The notes beneath the pieces were generated by a model. It made no database searches. It had not been told where the DNA came from and was given only the letters and a program-made list of their open reading frames with translations. Source: Sordaria brevicollis (Eukaryota > Ascomycota > Sordariomycetes > Sordariales > Sordariaceae). From it: a stretch of 64,000 nt of DNA. Each line of letters begins with the position of its first letter. Position 1 is the first letter of the stretch. Of this stretch, positions 59,987 through 64,000 are shown piece by piece. The translations under genes and the position numbers were made by a program. The DNA lies in assembly GCA_033439795.1 (NCBI GenBank), contig JAUTDP010000009.1:2852001-2916000 (forward strand), given 5' to 3'.

Positions 59987-60430
59987 TTAACCGACCGAAC
60001 CACCAAACCCCATCACCACCCCTCCCACCGCCGCAACCCCAAGCATCGCACCAGTACCAGGCCTCAACTTCTCACTACCGTTCTTCTTCGGTAGCGGCCC
60101 TCCTGCCCCTACTTGTCCGTCCGCAGCCATCACCGCCGGCACTGCGGCTCCTCCACTTGTGCTACCGTGAGATCCGCTGCTGCTGCCGTGACTTGAACCG
60201 TGACTTGAGCCGTGACTTCCTCCTCCATGTCCGCCACCGCCACCGCCGCCGCGGTGGATGGTGATGTTGTTGAGGTTACCAATATCATCATTGCTGAGCA
60301 GCGTGGGTGTGGTAGGGCCTGGGAAGGGTTCAGGTTCAGCTAGGGCGTTGTTCGTGGAGGAGGGAAATGGGGATGCTGATGAGCCGGAAGAACCCAGTAG
60401 GGCGGATGCGAGGACGGTTGTTGGACGCAT
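59987..60430 (-). CDS. Gly/His/Ser-rich small secreted protein, family member 2
   Basis: 147 residues. N-terminus MRPTTVLASALLG with a short, weak signal-like core. An acidic/proline segment leads to NITIHR at 55-60, at the place where related genes have KR. Then a poly-Gly run and repeated HGSS units (about 61-92), then KKNGSEKLRPG-TGAMLG and a Gly/Val-rich hydrophobic tail (about 124-147). The RPG-x-LG-like junction and tail match members 3 and 4. The tail and the small-residue region before it fit a GPI-anchor signal, but no charged tail tests this. Role unknown; a cell-wall or surface protein is the best inference. Confidence 0.7.
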   Translation of the reverse strand: MRPTTVLASALLGSSGSSASPFPSSTNNALAEPEPFPGPTTPTLLSNDDIGNLNNITIHRGGGGGGGHGGGSHGSSHGSSHGSSSGSHGSTSGGAAVPAVMAADGQVGAGGPLPKKNGSEKLRPGTGAMLGVAAVGGVVMGFGGSVG

Positions 60431-60958
60431 GCTTTGTTGCTGTGAAGTTGTGTTCAGGTGATGTTAATGCAATCTTTGCTTGGTATACTCAATACTGCAT
60501 ATAGAGCAGCCTCCAACCGTAGGGTTATATACTCCCTCAGTAATTATGGATATCGAACAATCGATGAAAGAAAAAAGCAATTAATGTGTCACAGACAGAT
60601 CCAAGCACGCTTGGAAATGCGATCCCGGCGGAAATTAACTCGCTCAGCTCGTCACTGTACTGGACATATAACACCCCAACGAAACCTGAAACAGCCAGAC
60701 AACAACCAGTTCAGTCCCCAAGAAACAAAATGAACCTGTTCACAGTAGACCCGAATCATTAACCTACCTCTATGATACCCGCTATCCCTCCTATCGCCAA
60801 TCCACCTCACTACTTCCCTACCTTGATCCCACCCAGTGACTCATTCCTTCAGTCATCAACATTCTCTTAACCTCCAGTCCATGCAGCTCCATTCCTTTAA
60901 AGGTCCCCCAATCAAAGCCACCCCTTGAGCCCTGGAAAGACTCCGGACTCCGAACTCA
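60431..60958. other. Spacer, no gene seen
   Basis: Promoter side of the 59,987-60,430 gene and 3' side of the next. Normal composition; no convincing ORF. Confidence 0.5.
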
Positions 60959-61390
60959 TCACAACAACAAAACCCCCACCCCAACAGCCCCAACAACACC
61001 CAACACTCCAGGCCTAGTACCAGTACCACCAATTCCCGCGCCACTCGTCGAGTTGCGTGTCGAGTTATGATGATGTCCATGCGCACTGTGGTGGCCGGCG
61101 GCTACGCCGTGGCGTTTTGTGATGTCGTTTAGCTCGTCCCCTCCATTATGCACGACTGTCAACTCCTCTACGCGAGTGGGGTCTATGTCCCTATTGTATT
61201 CCTGAGCTAGGGAGGGCGAGGCTCAAGCTACCAGAGTTGAAGGGACTGACCCAGCCTGGATATCGGAGCCGTCAGTAGGATGGTTGATGACTGGATGACG
61301 TGCTTGGACAGTTTTGCTACTGTCCATGGCGGATGCGAATGTTGTGGATAAACCGAGGGAGGTGAAGGTGAGGAGGGTTGTGGGACGCAT
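60959..61390 (-). pseudogene. Family member 3 with one in-frame TGA
   Basis: Starts MRPTTLLTFTSLGLS (signal peptide to about residue 21) and stays in one frame for 143 codons to RPGVLGVVGAVGVGVLLL at the end, except for a single TGA at codon 56 (about 61,223). After the stop: LAQEYNRDIDPTRVEE, then DITKR, a GVAAGHHSAHGHHHN segment, and a Gly/Thr-rich linker before the tail. KR and tail agree with member 4. The TGA is a C-to-T change from CGA or a sequencing error; the surrounding frame is intact. The enclosed intron option is too short (under 30 nt). Call is pseudogene unless the stop proves false. Confidence 0.6.
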
Positions 61391-61728
61391 TTTGTCGAGT
61401 TTGAAGGTAGAGTGTTGAGCGTGGTTTTGTGCAAATGGTGCTTGTTGCTGATGCATGGATGATGGCTTTGCGGTGGAGTGCTGGTGTTACCAGGTTTATA
61501 ATGGTCGAGAACGCTGGCATGAGGGTTTCCTGGTATCGCAGCCTCGATGCATAAAATGCAGTATGCGTCATGGAGGTTAGAGAATGAAGGCGTTCGTGTG
61601 CGTGACCGGAGCGTATCAGAGATCGTCTGGACAGAACCGACCAAAAGTCGGCAACATGAACCGCCCTCGTTCGAATAGACGAAGGTAGATGGTAACTGCG
61701 CATCCGAAACCCACAATTCCATGATACC
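61391..61728. other. Spacer, no gene seen
   Basis: Upstream of member 3 and downstream of member 4. Long minus-strand open frames here are out of phase with both genes and carry no features. Confidence 0.5.
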
Positions 61729-62319
61729 TCAACCAACAAGAACCCCCAATCCTATCACCATCCCAACAACCCCAAGCACCCCAGGCCTCACCCTCCCAAC
61801 ACCACTCTTCTTCTGACTAGCCGCCCCTCCCGCACCAGCAGCCGCACCACCTCTTGCCGTGCCACTGCCTCCGTCATCAGTTCCATCGCCGTTGGTGTTG
61901 CTGTTTGTGCCTTTGTTACTGCTGCTGCTTCTACCACGTCCTCGCCCTCTGCCACGACCACGGCCACGGCCACGGCCGTGACCGCCGATACGTTTTTCGA
62001 GGTTGTTGAGGTTTTGTTCGTTGAGATCTTCCACGTCATGATTGGTAAGGTCAAGGTTGGTATCGATGGTGGCTGCGTTGATGTCTGGAACAGCACGTGC
62101 AGGGAGGGGTGGCGGTGATGATGATGGTAAGCTGTTGTTGGGTTTGGATGGTGGATCAGATGGTGATACGCTGGACTCAAGTGAGGCTGATTCGGATGTG
62201 GTGGTTTCGGATTTTGAAATGGCAACTGTTGTTGATGATAGGGACTGGGGTTGTAGGCTGATGAGAGATGCTGTGGAGGAACCCAGGAGGATGAGCGTGA
62301 GGAGGTGTGTGAGACGCAT
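61729..62319 (-). CDS. RG-repeat small secreted protein, family member 4
   Basis: 196 residues from MRLTHLLTLILLGSS; the upstream open codons lack a signal peptide, so this start is preferred. Signal core to about 18; S/T/P-rich region 20-80; acidic N/D/L stretch (TNHDVEDLNEQNLNNLEKR) ending at the KR site 109-110. Then IGGHGRG and a GR-dipeptide repeat (about 113-130), a Ser/Asn/Thr/Gly linker, and KKSGVGRVRPGVLGVVG with a hydrophobic tail at 179-196. The tail motif RPGVLGVVG is identical to member 3. Predicted secreted, Kex2-processed, and possibly GPI-anchored. The RG repeat could bind nucleic acid or cell wall; function is unknown. Confidence 0.75.
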   Translation of the reverse strand: MRLTHLLTLILLGSSTASLISLQPQSLSSTTVAISKSETTTSESASLESSVSPSDPPSKPNNSLPSSSPPPLPARAVPDINAATIDTNLDLTNHDVEDLNEQNLNNLEKRIGGHGRGRGRGRGRGRGRGRSSSSNKGTNSNTNGDGTDDGGSGTARGGAAAGAGGAASQKKSGVGRVRPGVLGVVGMVIGLGVLVG

Positions 62320-62885
62320 CCTGGAGATTTTGAAGGACTTGGACTGGAGGGTATCAATGACGAGATCGTTCTTGCAGATTCTGTCTCTGACAATTTCCTG
62401 CTCAAAATTCCGTGCTTGTATCAACTTGTAAGCTGTGCACTAGCGTCGAATTGTATGAGGACTCCGGCATGAATGGGCATTCCGTCAATATTGTAGAGGA
62501 TATTCGATGGTTTTATGGTCCTGACGGTGACGTTGAATCAATCGCCTGCAATAACTAGCAGACGCAGTGAGCAAGCATCATGGAGTAAACTCCGGAGGCG
62601 GTAAAGAAATCCAAGATCTTTTCCCAGGGTCCGCATCAGCTAAGCCTCAATCCCAGTGGACTCAAGTCTGAAGAAAAGTCTAGGCTTGACACGTATCACA
62701 GGATCGACACGCAGGTACACTAACGATGTGGAGTCACTTGGCTGCACTAAGAAAGTTTAAATCGTGACATTTCCGATCTTCCGCCTCAGCCTCCTTCCAC
62801 CGTCTGACGACAAAGCCGATATCGCTCTCTATTCCTTCGTTCCTGCCACTAAAGGGCGGCTTTGTCCGTGGCAACGACGACAGTC
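62320..62885. other. Spacer, no gene seen
   Basis: Upstream of member 4. The frame at 62,734-63,159 is a shifted reading of the next gene. Confidence 0.5.
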
Positions 62886-63299
62886 TTAAAGTAACATGGT
62901 GATAACAGTAAGACCAGCCATCGCCCAGAGACCACCAAGCATTGGCAGAGAAATTCCAGCACCGCTCTCGAGCTCCTTGAGCTTGTACTCGTACATTCTG
63001 CACCTGTGCTTGACGTATCCATCCTCCTCTCCAAAGTTTCCAAGGCAAGTGACGCTGGTGAACACCGATGGCCTCGCCGTCGCTGTGGCAGCTGGAGCGG
63101 ACGTGATGAGCTCGGTATCGCGTCGCTGAATGGTGCCAGTTGAAGCGGCGTCGGTGCAATTGCTTGCGGTAGTGGTGAATGTCTTGAGGTCGTCTGATGT
63201 TGTGGGGGTAGTAGTGATGCTAGCGCTTGGAATGGCCATGGTGACATCCGCCGCGGCGGCAATAAGGATCGCCGTCGGAAGAGAAGTAGTGAGACGCAT
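62886..63299 (-). CDS. Small secreted protein, family member 5
   Basis: 137 residues from MRLTTSLPTAILIAAAA (start chosen to match the MR-type start of the neighbours; an upstream ATG would add 10 residues). Signal peptide to about 22; S/T-rich region with one Cys; RR at 59-60; then S/T/A-rich stretch, TCLGNFGEED with Cys, and YVKHRCRMYEYKLKELE, so three Cys in all. C-terminal hydrophobic segment SLPMLGGLWAMAGLTVITMLL after a SGAG spacer resembles a GPI signal or membrane anchor. It lacks the RPGVLG motif and is the most divergent member. Confidence 0.65.
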   Translation of the reverse strand: MRLTTSLPTAILIAAAADVTMAIPSASITTTPTTSDDLKTFTTTASNCTDAASTGTIQRRDTELITSAPAATATARPSVFTSVTCLGNFGEEDGYVKHRCRMYEYKLKELESGAGISLPMLGGLWAMAGLTVITMLL

Positions 63300-64000
63300 G
63301 GTGTAGAAGGAAGTTCTTGTGGAAGCCAATGGTTGCCAGAAAAAGGAGGGCCGCGGTCAAGTTGGACAAATTGCGACTGGGGAGCACCAAGGAAAGAGCC
63401 AGGGAGCAAAGATATATGCCATATAACGACGTGATTTGAAGTGGCAGAACGTGGTAGATGATGGCTGACGAGAATGTTGAGGACCAACAGCCAACTGGGG
63501 AAACATTGCCGTCCTAATGTGCGTTGGTGCTCAATGTAAACGAACTCATTTGTCGCGCGCTTGTGCCGTCCCAGAGATGCAAACGAAAGGGATTCATTGA
63601 CGGTTCGTGACTTCATCGACCACAACCCCAGGCTCACATCACCATGCATCCATCCGCAAGATGATCCTCCTCGTCCTGACCCCGGTGCGACCATATTCTC
63701 AGCCATGTAGTGGTGAAGGTATTCGGAGACATGTTGCTGGGGCTCGCCGTGATCGTGATGATAGCGGATGAGGCGTTAGCAGAGGCCGTCCTGGCCGATT
63801 GGGCCGGTTGAGCCGTCCTTGAAACACCAGTGCTGGAAGTCATGGTGGTACAGGTTGACGAAGGGGAGCGTTGTTGGTGATGAGAAGCCGAGCGGGATCA
63901 AATTGGGTGTTGGTGCCCCGGGACATGTTATGGGCTCCTAACAGCGCTTGCTGTCTTTGTTCGAGGCGGGGATGTGGACAATTGCAAGAGGGCAGAGAAA
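63300..64000. other. Right edge of the window; no gene defined
   Basis: Promoter side of the 62,886-63,299 gene, then a minus-strand frame of 69 codons (63,634-63,843) that is S/T/A-rich and has no features I can name. A partial gene could run off the edge, but I cannot support it. Confidence 0.35.

Noticed and set aside
62734..63706. Two long minus-strand frames overlapping the 62,886-63,299 gene
   Set aside because: Out of phase with the gene that has the signal peptide and hydrophobic tail; no features of their own.
1..64000. CRISPR arrays, bacterial operons or phage genes
   Set aside because: The window is fungal: RIP, introns, fungal retrotransposons and Pol III units; no spaced direct-repeat arrays were seen.

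Overview
This window is nuclear DNA of a filamentous ascomycete (Pezizomycotina-type) with a two-part genome. Two balanced-GC islands (about 34.2-45.9 kb and 59.9-64 kb) sit in very AT-rich blocks in which CA and TG dinucleotides are almost gone while CG, GG and CC remain. That is the signature of repeat-induced point mutation (RIP). No intact transposon ORF survives. Many transposon proteins can still be read when TAA/TAG is taken as former CAA/CAG/TGG. I cannot name the genus.

Block 1 (1-18.6 kb) is a three-level nest. A Ty1/Copia element on + (integrase, RT and RNase H) is split by Gypsy A on - (2211-17683, 204-bp LTRs, TSD TTAAT). Gypsy A is split by Gypsy B on - (8260-15932, 246-bp LTRs, TSD TATAG). 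Removing the inserts restores reading-frame continuity across the Copia RNase H. From 18.6 to 34.2 kb there is a lightly mutated spacer with a short tandem array, a RIP-degraded Plavaka/TNP2-like DNA transposase on - (about 21.2-24.8 kb), and + strand relics that include a fungal-type Gag (about 31.1-31.9 kb).

Island 1 (34.2-45.9 kb) carries an orphan RNase H-like gene with two SUMO-interaction-like motifs (37,636-39,234, -), a frameshifted and catalytically damaged paralogue (41,155-42,667, -), three tRNA-like Pol III units that share promoter elements and covarying stems, a pair of inverted diverged ORF relics, and a small secreted/membrane protein gene (44,971-45,501, -).

Block 2 (45,950-59,893) is a second nest: Copia D on - (200-bp LTRs, TSD ATTCT) split by chromovirus-type Gypsy C on - (48,154-55,833, 286-bp LTRs, TSD AAATA). 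Without Copia D the two islands were one locus.

Island 2 (59.9-64 kb) holds four more minus-strand genes that resemble the 44,971-45,501 gene in layout: an MR(P/L/S)-type signal peptide, a basic KR/RR site, a Gly/His/Arg/Thr low-complexity middle, and a hydrophobic C-terminal tail, with RPG-x-LG before the tail in three of them. I read this as a tandem family of candidate Kex2-processed, surface-anchored or secreted proteins that a retrotransposon nest has split. It is the most interesting unexplained protein set here. The tRNA-like trio and the RIP gradient inside every LTR are the other main observations.
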